DNA from: a bacterium | GTDB lineage: Bacteria > Patescibacteriota > Doudnabacteria > UBA920 | NCBI GenBank assembly: GCA_021847435.1 | Contig: JAJZRC010000007.1 | Span: 1 to 32,223 of the forward strand | Direction of reading: 5' to 3' | DNA length: 32,223 nucleotides | In this document: piece after piece, positions 24,608 through 31,300 of the stretch | Layout: each line of letters begins with the position of its first letter | Numbering within the stretch: the first letter of the stretch is position 1 | The notes under the pieces: model-generated | The model's input: the letters and a program-made list of their open reading frames with translations, nothing else | Database searches by the model: none | Told to the model about the DNA's origin: nothing | Program-made: the position numbers and the translations under genes

Positions 24608-24636
24608 TTGACTCCCTGGCACACAAGGTGTAAAAT
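24608..24636 (+). promoter_or_regulatory. Strong promoter of the secreted 211-aa protein
   Basis: TTGACT (24608-24613), 17-base spacer, TAAAAT (24631-24636). The -35 lies between inverted TGCCAGG (about 24584-24590) and CCTGGCA (24615-24621) arms, a possible operator. Start near 24643. Confidence 0.75.
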
Positions 24637-24645
24637 CTACAAATA

Positions 24646-24665
24646 TCCGCGCGCAAAAGCGCGGA
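24646..24665 (+). promoter_or_regulatory. 5' leader hairpin and strong ribosome site
   Basis: TCCGCGC and GCGCGGA form a stable 7-bp stem almost at the transcript 5' end, a typical RNA-stabilising hairpin. The AAGGAGG ribosome site (24678-24684), 8 bases from the ATG, is the best in the window; it sits in a small TAAGG/CCTTA stem. Confidence 0.65.
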
Positions 24666-24692
24666 CACAACAAGGCTAAGGAGGCCTTACTC

Positions 24693-25328
24693 ATGAACAT
24701 GAAAAGGTTTGTGATGTTGATTGTGATGCTTTCGATCATCCTGTCCCCCCCCAGCATGCTGGCTCAGCAGGCCTGCGCCACCATCCAGAGCGGCACGATC
24801 CTCGGCAGCGACGGCGCGGTTCTGGACACCGGCTTCGACAAGTGGGGATACAACTACCAGGCACACGTCTTCAACGGCAAGTACTGCGACGCGTACAAAA
24901 ACGCGGCGTGGTGCCAGCCCTACGCAAACGACGATTTGCTGATGCAGTGGAACGGTGCCTGGCTGTCCAACCAGGACTGCGACGGCGACGGCCAGATGGA
25001 CCGGCACCTCGGCTATGCCAGCTACAAGGGCTCCGGGGCCTGGCTGACCAACCACCAAAAGGGCGTCTACATCGACGCCAACGGGAAAAAACAGCGCTGG
25101 AACTACTTCGTGAAGATCGTGGCGGCGCCGGCTGACGCGGTTCTGGCCAACGGCACCTGGTACGTCTACGACGCCCAGGCCAGGGAAATGGTAGCAATAG
25201 GCTATGCCATCTGGAATGATTTTGCGGTGGTGCTGGAAACCTACAGCGACACGGGTACCGGCGACCACGGCATCCTCTACCATGGCGTGCGCAGCAGCGG
25301 CTTCGGCTTCTACGGCCCGCATCCCTAA
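24693..25328 (+). CDS. Secreted 211-aa protein with an EF-hand-like loop
   Basis: A signal peptide (residues 1-25, ending M-L-A-Q-Q) leads to a mature protein of about 186 residues rich in Trp, Tyr, Gly and Asp, with several cysteines (A-C-A-T, Y-C-D-A-Y, W-C-Q-P-Y, D-C-D-G-D-G). D-C-D-G-D-G-Q-M-D (95-103) has calcium-binding loop spacing. I recall similar secreted proteins in other uncultured bacteria but know no function for them. It has a near-consensus promoter, a stabilising leader hairpin, a strong ribosome site and a strong terminator, so it is probably highly expressed. It is also more GC-rich than its neighbours. Confidence 0.78.
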   Translation: MNMKRFVMLIVMLSIILSPPSMLAQQACATIQSGTILGSDGAVLDTGFDKWGYNYQAHVFNGKYCDAYKNAAWCQPYANDDLLMQWNGAWLSNQDCDGDGQMDRHLGYASYKGSGAWLTNHQKGVYIDANGKKQRWNYFVKIVAAPADAVLANGTWYVYDAQAREMVAIGYAIWNDFAVVLETYSDTGTGDHGILYHGVRSSGFGFYGPHP

Positions 25329-25361
25329 ACCTTCAACAGCCGCCCCGCGCGGCAAAATGCA

Positions 25362-25402
25362 AAAACAGGCGGCTTCCCGAAAAGGAGCCGCCTGTTTTCT
25401 TT
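25362..25402. terminator. Bidirectional terminator between convergent genes
   Basis: AAAACAGGCGGCT pairs perfectly with AGCCGCCTGTTTT (13 bp) with an 11-base loop, then CTTTT. A-rich on one side and T-rich on the other, so it serves both convergent secreted-protein genes. Confidence 0.9.
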
Positions 25403-25409
25403 TGCCTTA

Positions 25410-26348
25410 CTAAAGAATATTTCCGAAGGTACCGTCGCTGGAATTCATCCAGCTGCCGTGGCCCTCAGCGTCATAAAACCAGCCCCACCAATCCTGGTTA
25501 AGTCCGCCATGTGTCGGAAAATAAATATTCAGCCAGCTGGGAATTTGTCCGCAGTTCCCGTCAAGGTCGCAGCCATAGTCCGCTGAGCCCACCGAGCCCC
25601 TGGTCTGCCAATCGCCGGTCGGTGCGAAAGTGCCGGTAAACGTGGCCCGGTAACCGCCTTCCATCTCCGCCGATACCCCGGCCCCGATAATGCCGCTGCC
25701 GCCTGGCCCTGTTTTGCCTTCGGCCGCATTGGCGGTCCCTTCATAAGCCACCAGCGCGCAGTAAGTATTGCTGTCAGCGGAACCGGTCCGCCAAACCTGG
25801 ATATGGCGGACGTAATTATCCATGGCCCAGTAGCCGGCAAGGCCGGAATCCGCGTCGTTTGTAACTTTTTGAGCCACGTTCACGACCGGCTTGCCTATTT
25901 TGCCAGTACAAGCAGACGCGCTTAGCTGGCCGTCCCAGTCGGGTTCGCCTGCCAAATGAGCGCTGCCTTTGGTCATTGACCAGGGCCAGGGCGTTGTACC
26001 GCTGATAGTTCCGTCGTTAGCAATCGTTCCGGACACGGTCACCGCATATCCGGTATTATAAGGGCCGGAGTAAAGGGTGGTGAACGTGATGCCGCTGCCG
26101 GTTACGGAACCGGTAATGGTTTCCGTGGTTAAATACGGACCGCCCGCGGGATACCCGCCGGTCCCGGTGAAAGTCCCGTCCGAATTTTGGGTTAAAGTCA
26201 AGTCATGATTATAGGCGCCCAGAACCGTCCACACATAGGACCCGGTCACGTCCCACGCTGGGACAACCGCTGCCTTCGCCGCCGGAGGCATCAGCCCGGG
26301 CGCAAGCAATAGAACAGCAAGGAAAATCTTGGCAATTATTTTTTTCAT
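25410..26348 (-). CDS. Secreted beta-rich 312-aa protein
   Basis: A signal peptide (1-26, ending A-K-A-A) is followed by a region rich in Gly, Thr and Ser with alternating beta pattern (T-G-S-Y-V-W-T, T-I-T-G-S-V-T-G-S-G-I-T-F) to about residue 130. The second part is Trp/Asp-rich with a few cysteines (S-A-C-T-G-K, Y-C-A-L, Y-G-C-D-L-D-G-N-C-G). No known catalytic motif. It is convergent with the 211-aa secreted protein and shares its terminator; the two may be co-regulated surface products, but nothing shows they interact. Confidence 0.72.
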   Translation of the reverse strand: MKKIIAKIFLAVLLLAPGLMPPAAKAAVVPAWDVTGSYVWTVLGAYNHDLTLTQNSDGTFTGTGGYPAGGPYLTTETITGSVTGSGITFTTLYSGPYNTGYAVTVSGTIANDGTISGTTPWPWSMTKGSAHLAGEPDWDGQLSASACTGKIGKPVVNVAQKVTNDADSGLAGYWAMDNYVRHIQVWRTGSADSNTYCALVAYEGTANAAEGKTGPGGSGIIGAGVSAEMEGGYRATFTGTFAPTGDWQTRGSVGSADYGCDLDGNCGQIPSWLNIYFPTHGGLNQDWWGWFYDAEGHGSWMNSSDGTFGNIL

Positions 26349-26416
26349 AAAATAAGCGATTAATGATATTATTTTTAATTGTTTTTACGGTCTTTGTTTT
26401 TCGACCTTTATAATAT

Positions 26417-26435
26417 GCGGCGAAAACCCCGCCGC
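26417..26435 (-). other. Hairpin after the 56-aa membrane protein gene
   Basis: On the minus strand GCGGCG and CGCCGC form a 6-bp stem with a GGGTTTT loop immediately after the stop codon. No T-run follows, so it may be a weak terminator or an RNA 3' structure. Confidence 0.4.
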
Positions 26436-26606
26436 TTACATCTGCAAAAAGCCCAGCAGCTTGTACACCACTAAGGCCGGCCAGACTATGGCCTTTAAAA
26501 TCCCCAAAACTCCAATCCAGAAAGTGGCGGCATGCTGGATATAATATACAGCAGCGCCGATCATTCCCAGGCCGTAAACAGCCCCGCCCGCTCCTTTATT
26601 TGACAT
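26436..26606 (-). CDS. 56-aa two-segment membrane protein
   Basis: A small frame starting M-S-N-K-G-A-G-G-A-V-Y-G-L-G and ending L-L-G-F-L-Q-M. Two hydrophobic segments (about 9-22 and 29-52, with W-P-A-L-V-V-Y-K) suggest a small membrane protein with G-x-x-x-G packing. An extended -10 (TGCTATAAT, 26635-26643) lies about 29 bases upstream of the ATG. I do not know its function; the regular hydrophobic pattern and the promoter support its being real. Confidence 0.7.
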   Translation of the reverse strand: MSNKGAGGAVYGLGMIGAAVYYIQHAATFWIGVLGILKAIVWPALVVYKLLGFLQM

Positions 26607-26634
26607 AGTATTTAAGTTAATGTTCGCTACCTAT

Positions 26635-26643
26635 ATTATAGCA
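26635..26643 (-). promoter_or_regulatory. Extended -10 of the 56-aa membrane protein
   Basis: TGCTATAAT on the minus strand, diverging from the ssrA promoter 20 bases away. Confidence 0.55.
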
Positions 26644-26663
26644 AACCCCAGCTCCCCAGCCCC

Positions 26664-26692
26664 TTGATACTATCTAGTTAAAATGTTAAAAT
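26664..26692 (+). promoter_or_regulatory. Promoter of ssrA
   Basis: TTGATA (26664-26669), 17-base spacer, TAAAAT (26687-26692), with TGT before it making an extended -10. Start near 26699, 9 bases before the mature 5' end. Confidence 0.75.
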
Positions 26693-26707
26693 GCTTTATG
26701 GTTTTAC

Positions 26708-27105
26708 GGGGATGACGGATTTTGACAGGACTTTGACATTTTCCAATACGCAAGACGAGCCAGCCTATAGACTCGATAATCCTTCAGGCACTCGATAAAT
26801 GCTATCGAAAACTCTTGGAACAAAGTAGTAGCCGCGTTTTCTAACGCCTACGCCTTCGCTCCTGTTGCGGCCTAATAAGGAAGCAACACTTGCCCCTAAG
26901 CGCTCCCTCGCTTAGGATAAGCAAGCTTATTTAGGGATGCGGCACAGCGTTTAATTTAGGCGCTGCGGCCAAAGGCTTTCTAAATTAACTTTAGCGATAC
27001 AGGCGCCTGTTACTGTCGCTGATTTTACTAAAATAGGCTAATCTTGTGAACAATTGGGAAGTTGAAAAGTTTTGGACCCGGGTTTAACTCCCGGCATCTC
27101 CACCA
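26708..27105 (+). ncRNA. ssrA: Transfer-messenger RNA (tmRNA)
   Basis: About 398 nt. The 5' end GGGGATG pairs with CATCTCC before A-CCA at 27102-27105, forming the alanyl acceptor stem. A T-arm (GGGTTTAACTCCC-type) lies just before it. GACGGATTTTGACAGG near the 5' end is typical of tmRNA. The tag frame begins at GCC (26831), after TAGTA, and reads AAFSNAYAFAPVAA, then TAA TAA (26873-26878). The P-V-A-A ending fits the protease-recognised tag ends. Pseudoknot arms such as CGCTCCCTCGC follow. It rescues stalled ribosomes with SmpB, encoded at 21817-22248. Confidence 0.96.
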
Positions 27106-27196
27106 TTCGACTCGTTTTGATAAATCAAAACTCGCTCATGGTCTTCGACCACCACAAAACACAAAACGTAAAATTTAAATATCAGAGAGTCGAATG
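27104..27196. repeat. Inverted repeat flanking the tmRNA 3' end
   Basis: CATTCGACTC (27104-27113) starts inside the CCA of tmRNA and pairs with GAGTCGAATG (27187-27196). A GTTTTGAT/ATCAAAAC hairpin (27115-27132) lies inside. It may serve as the tmRNA 3' processing or termination structure. Confidence 0.5.
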
Positions 27197-27470
27197 CCCT
27201 GAGCCTGTCGAAGGGCAATATTATTTCTATATTTTAGAATGTTGCGATAATTCTTTATACTGTGGTTCTTCTTCAATTCTTTCGGGGCGCATTAAGGAGC
27301 ATAATACAGGTAAAGCCGCCAAATGGACTCGGGAACGAAGGCCTGTTCAGTTAGTTTATTTTGAAATTTATGATACTCATTTGGCGGCACAACAGAGAGA
27401 GCTGCAGGTCAAAGGCTGGACGAGAGCAAAGAAAGAAAATTTAATATTTGGCAAATGGAATAAACAATAA
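27138..27470 (+). CDS. GIY-YIG domain endonuclease-like protein
   Basis: About 110 residues if it starts at the ATG at 27138. The GIY-YIG signature reads Y-Y-F-Y-I-L, then S-L-Y-C-G-S-S, followed by G-R-I-K-E-H-N-T-G-K, R-R-P-V-Q-L-V-Y-F-E and a late R-E-L-Q-V-K-G-W-T-R-A-K-K-E-N-L-I, as in the YhbQ/UPF0213 single-domain group. These are small putative nucleases of unclear role. A CCCTGAGCCTGTCGAAGGG repeat (27198-27216) encodes C-P-E-P-V-E-G just before the domain, so the natural N-terminus may have been altered by a repeat insertion. No ribosome site is visible, and the start is uncertain. Confidence 0.8.
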   Translation: MVFDHHKTQNVKFKYQRVECPEPVEGQYYFYILECCDNSLYCGSSSILSGRIKEHNTGKAAKWTRERRPVQLVYFEIYDTHLAAQQRELQVKGWTRAKKENLIFGKWNKQ

Positions 27471-27472
27471 CC

Positions 27473-27497
27473 ACCGCTCTCCTAGGCGGTTTTTTTA
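27473..27497 (+). terminator. Terminator after the GIY-YIG gene
   Basis: ACCGC and GCGGT form a short stem with an 8-base loop, followed by eight T. Confidence 0.7.
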
Positions 27498-27633
27498 TTT
27501 TAAAAAGGTACCTGACACCTTTTCTCCGACAAAAGTATGGCTTGCAGCATACGGTAAGACCTGAAGGTAGACCGAGAAAATAACGGGTTATGTCCCCGTT
27601 TCTCCTCTCAATAAAAAATACAACCATATAGTA
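27498..27633. other. Structured noncoding stretch with several small hairpins
   Basis: Consecutive short stems are visible: AAAAGGT/ACCTTTT (around 27503-27520), GTATG/CATAC (27535-27552), CGGT/ACCG, and AACGGG/CCCGTT (around 27578-27596). GGTACCTGACACC and a GGGGACATAACCC-type motif (minus strand) resemble flanks I associate with REP-type tyrosine transposases, from memory only. No coding frame is convincing. Confidence 0.4.
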
Positions 27634-27678
27634 GCTACAAGGGTCATCCTTGTTCAGAACAAGGATGACCCTTGTAGC
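27634..27678. repeat. 45-nt near-perfect palindrome
   Basis: Arms of 22 bases, starting GCTACAAGGG and ending CCCTTGTAGC, are perfect reverse complements around a single central A. It would form a very stable hairpin as RNA or a cruciform as DNA. It lies at the downstream edge of the transposase relic. No T-run follows, so it is not a standard terminator. Confidence 0.85.
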
Positions 27679-27944
27679 CTATGACTGCCCGTTGCCGCGC
27701 GCTGCTATTTTTTGCAGCCATTTTCGGTAAAACAAAAAATGACTGGCAGCCTAATAACAATACGGCGCAATAAAAGCAAAAATTGCAAGCTCTGATTTTC
27801 ACCGTTGGCTCGATGCCAATCAATTATCCGTAAACGATATTTAGCCTTAGCGCTTAAACCTGCCGCTAGTCTTAAAAGCAACCCTGCTTTAGGAAGAACA
27901 TAACCATAAGCAGCCATAGTCCTTCCAGCATACCCGCCCTTCAT
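27679..27944 (-). pseudogene. Transposase N-terminal relic (IS3/IS481-like)
   Basis: A 79-codon frame contains L-S-A-K-A-K-Y-R-L-R-I-I-D-W and N-G-E-N-Q-S-L, which look like the N-terminal helix-turn-helix of integrase-type (rve) transposases. After that the normal H-F-x-x-x-R-x-x-F-x-x-W helix seems to continue in another frame (A-A-S-H-F-L-F-Y-R-K-W), so there is a frameshift, and the catalytic domain is missing. The 45-nt palindrome follows. Family assignment is by pattern memory. Confidence 0.45.
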
Positions 27945-27992
27945 TTGATTGTCATCCTAACTGGAGGGTATCATATGGACCAGGACAAACTA

Positions 27993-28021
27993 TTGACGAA
28001 AGCCGAAAAATCTGCTAAGAT
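27993..28021 (+). promoter_or_regulatory. Promoter of the HTH / surface fibre operon
   Basis: TTGACG (27993-27998), 17-base spacer, TAAGAT (28016-28021). Start near 28028, giving a leader of about 107 bases. Confidence 0.7.
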
Positions 28022-28044
28022 ATGAGTAGTAAAGTATCGGATAG

Positions 28045-28097
28045 GCTGAAAGAGTTCGGGAATCCCACAAAATAAGGGATTGGCGAACCGTGTCGGC
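28045..28097 (+). promoter_or_regulatory. Structured 5' leader element
   Basis: Nested stems: GCTGA (28045-28049) with TCGGC (28093-28097); GTTCG (28054-28058) with CGAAC (28084-28088); a GG/GG internal loop; then AATCCC (28061-28066) with GGGATT (28076-28081) and a 9-base A-rich loop. It lies between promoter and HTH gene, so it may be a riboswitch, protein-binding leader or stability element. It matches no riboswitch class that I recognise. Confidence 0.5.
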
Positions 28098-28134
28098 ATT
28101 CGTGAAACAAAAATAAAAAAAACAATCGAATATT

Positions 28135-28386
28135 ATGTCAGAACAGGAACGGCTTGCTTTCCTGTCTTCCACAGACTTGCTTTCCATTGTCGAGGCGGCA
28201 AAATTAACGCCTTACTCGGCTGATTATTTAAGTCTTTTGGCTAGGCAAGGCAGACTTCCGGCAATTAAAATCGCGCGTAACTGGCTTACTACCCGTAAGG
28301 CGATTTTTTCATATTTGCAGGAGCAGCAAGTTAATCACCAGCGCATTACAACAGAGTTGCGACAAATGCAGAAAGGAGTTATGTGA
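28135..28386 (+). CDS. Helix-turn-helix (excisionase/MerR-like) DNA-binding protein
   Basis: An 83-residue protein. The central part, L-S-I-V-E-A-A-K-L-T-P-Y-S-A-D-Y-L then G-R-L-P-A-I-K-I-A-R-N-W, is the winged HTH pattern of excisionase/MerR-like proteins, followed by T-T-R-K-A-I-F-S-Y-L-Q-E. It ends in a Gln-rich helix. Its TGA stop overlaps the GTG start of the giant fibre gene (GTGA), so the two are translationally coupled. It probably regulates its own operon or the surface fibre, with the structured leader upstream. Alternatively it was left behind by a mobile element. Confidence 0.8.
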   Translation: MSEQERLAFLSSTDLLSIVEAAKLTPYSADYLSLLARQGRLPAIKIARNWLTTRKAIFSYLQEQQVNHQRITTELRQMQKGVM

Positions 28387-31300
28387 AAATAAAGCTCCTG
28401 CTTAAAGTCCTTGCCATTGCCATAATCGCTACGGAAGGAATATTAATTTCTAACTTTGTCCATTTACAGCCAAAGGAATTTTTGGCCAATGCCGCAAGTA
28501 AAGTCCGCTTGCCTAAAGCCGCCTTCTCCGCCTTTGGCGAAACTAAAGATTATTTTTCCCGCTTCTCTTCCCAAACCAACCGGGCTATTTTACAATTGGG
28601 GCTGGATATTCAAAACGACGTTCAAGCAATAAAAGACTTCGCCTCGCATTTCGAATCGGAGACCGGTAAGATTTACGCTAAAACCAAGGCAGGCATAAGC
28701 CGAGACGCTCAAGCAGTGGCCTCGCTTGCCAAAGGTATTGGAGGCCAAATAAAACATTTTGCCATAAATTTTTGGACAGATGTAAAAGCTCCTTACCTCG
28801 CGGCGGCGGATGTTGCGGGGCCGGAGTTAACCAGGCAAAAAAATCAGTTGGCGTGGGCGGCCGGCAGTGCCGGTAATGAATGGAAAAATTTTGTCGTGTT
28901 CTACAAATCCGGCTTGGGGAATTTTACAAAGATACAAAAAAATTCTTTAGCGGAACAAGTTAGTCTTTCAAAACAGCTCGCGTCCAACGCGTGGAATGGT
29001 TTAGAGTCTAATGTCGGCTTACTGGATAAATTGGCAAGGAATGATTTTGACAATAAAAAAGCCGCCTCTTTCGAGGCGGCTTTGGGATCTCAGTCGGTGA
29101 CTGAAAGCTCCGCTTTGACATCTAATAAAAGTATATCAGATGCCAGAAATTTGTCAAGTGGTGGACCTGAGGGGAATCGAACCCCCGAGACTCCGATGTC
29201 AAAGCGGAGCTCGCCACCTGACCAGGCCCACCAGGCTTCATTATATCACAACGAGCCGCGTGTCTTAGGCGAAACCATTTCAGCTGTCGATCCAAATTAT
29301 ATAAACCAACTTATTGACTCAAGGCTCAATCAGTATTTAACTGAAGGAAAATTTAAAGGACAAAAAGGCGACAAGGGAGAAAGCGGATTTTTCCCCGGTT
29401 TTAGCGGCCCCAACGGCATGGTCAATAATGACTACGGCAAGACAACAAGTGTAATTGGCGGCACGCCAATTACCAGCTACATCCCTTCCACTCAGTCCAA
29501 TGGTAATTCCGGCGGCTCCCTTGCGGGAGTTACCTATTTGTCTTCTAAGGGTTTTACTGCCGACACCGCCAAAGTAAACGAAACCCTTAATGTCACTGGC
29601 GCCGCTACTTTAGCATCTGCATTATCTGTAAGCGGCAACACAACCATCTCCGGCACGTTCTCGGCCGCTACATCCACGCTATCATCGCTTACTGTTTCCG
29701 GCTCTGTAAATTTAACCGGTTCCACCACCATCGCCGGCTTAACCGTTACCGGCCTTAACCCGGGCCTAACAGCGGGCAGCGTGGTTTTCCAAGGCGCGAG
29801 CGGTTTGGCTGAAGATAACAGTAATTTTTATTGGGATGATACAAACAACCGTTTAGGATTAGGCACAACCACGCCGGCACAATTATTAACCGTTGTCGGA
29901 AACGCGTTTATTACGGGCAATGTTAACCTCGCTACTCTCACATCTTCTTCTTTGATTATGTCAGATAGCGGTAAAAATCTTTCCTCTGTAATATTAGGTT
30001 CCGGACTTTCCTTTAATGGCAATACTTTAAATACCACCCAAACCATGGGAGCGTGGACAGTTGGCAATGGCCTTATTTATAACGCTACTTCCACAGACTT
30101 AATTGGCATCGGCACAACTTCTCCTTCTGCCACCCTGTTTGTTCAAGGCAAAGGTGGGGTTAATCCTTTTGCCATAGCTTCTTCTAGTGGTTCGACGTTG
30201 CTCACACTTACTCAAGCGGGCAACGTCGGCATCGGGACGACGAGTCCAAATAACCTAATTCAAGTTTATGATTTAGTATCTTTCTCAAATGTTGATTCGA
30301 AAACTCTCGTTGGTTATCAGGCTGGTAAGTATGATTTAGGTCAACTTAATACATACATAGGTTATCAAGCGGGTTCCGCCAATAACTCTACCGGTAAGAC
30401 TGCTACCGCTGATTCTAATACTGGTGTAGGCTGGCGTTCTCTATACTCAAATACTACTGGATACTTTAATACTGCTGTAGGCTACGGTTCACTTTCTAAT
30501 AATACTTCTGGTTATGAGAATACGGCTTTAGGTCTTTATACTCTTTATTCTAACAGCGATGGTTTTAGAAATTCCGCCACAGGTTATGGAGCTCTTTATT
30601 ACAATACTTCTGGAGACGATAATACCGCTGTTGGTCATGAGGCAGGAAGATTTCTTGCAAACGGTGCATCTCCCAATCAAACCAGTGGAACCAGTGTGTA
30701 CCTAGGCAGATCTACCAAAGCTTATGCTGACGGGGGCGCTAATGAAATTGTTATTGGATATAATGCCATTGGTGCAGGTTCAAACACTGTAGTATTGGGA
30801 AATGATAGTATTGATAAAACGATACTAAAGGGCAGCGTCGGCATTGGGACGAGTACGGTGGCTGCGAGATTAGTCGTGCAAGGTTCGGGGTCTGATATTT
30901 TCTCCGCGTTTGATTCAACGGGAAATGGAAAAATGGTAATTACAAATCAAGGCAACGTCGGGATTGGGACGACGAGTCCCGCTTACACTTTGGACGTCAA
31001 TGGCAATTTAAGAGCCGGCACTTCGCTGAGTGTTGGGATAAATATAGAAACGTTGTCTGCCAACAAAACTCTGACTTCAGGTGTTGATAAAATGTATCAG
31101 TGGCTAAGCGGACTAGCGTACAGAACAATTACTTTAGCCACATCCACAGCCAGGAGCGGAGACAGGTTTGTAATTAGATACAACGATGTTTCTGGTAGTG
31201 CCTTTTATCTTCAAATTTATCAAGGAACAACCGTGTTGGATTATATTTACAGTCAATCAACGCGCGAATATATTTTTGATGGAACGAACTGGGTATCTGG

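Noticed and set aside
24533-24757. Minus-strand frame with a P-E-L-V-E-G type end
   Set aside because: It is the translation of the terminator repeat and the promoter region of the secreted 211-aa gene.
27072-27137. Longer N-terminus of the GIY-YIG frame from a TTG
   Set aside because: It begins inside the T-arm and acceptor of the tmRNA, so it is not a credible start.
27990-28187. Minus-strand 65-codon frame
   Set aside because: It overlaps the promoter, structured leader and HTH start on the other strand and has no recognisable pattern.
29534-30067. Minus-strand frames rich in Val and Thr inside the fibre gene
   Set aside because: They are shadows of the repetitive plus-strand coding sequence.
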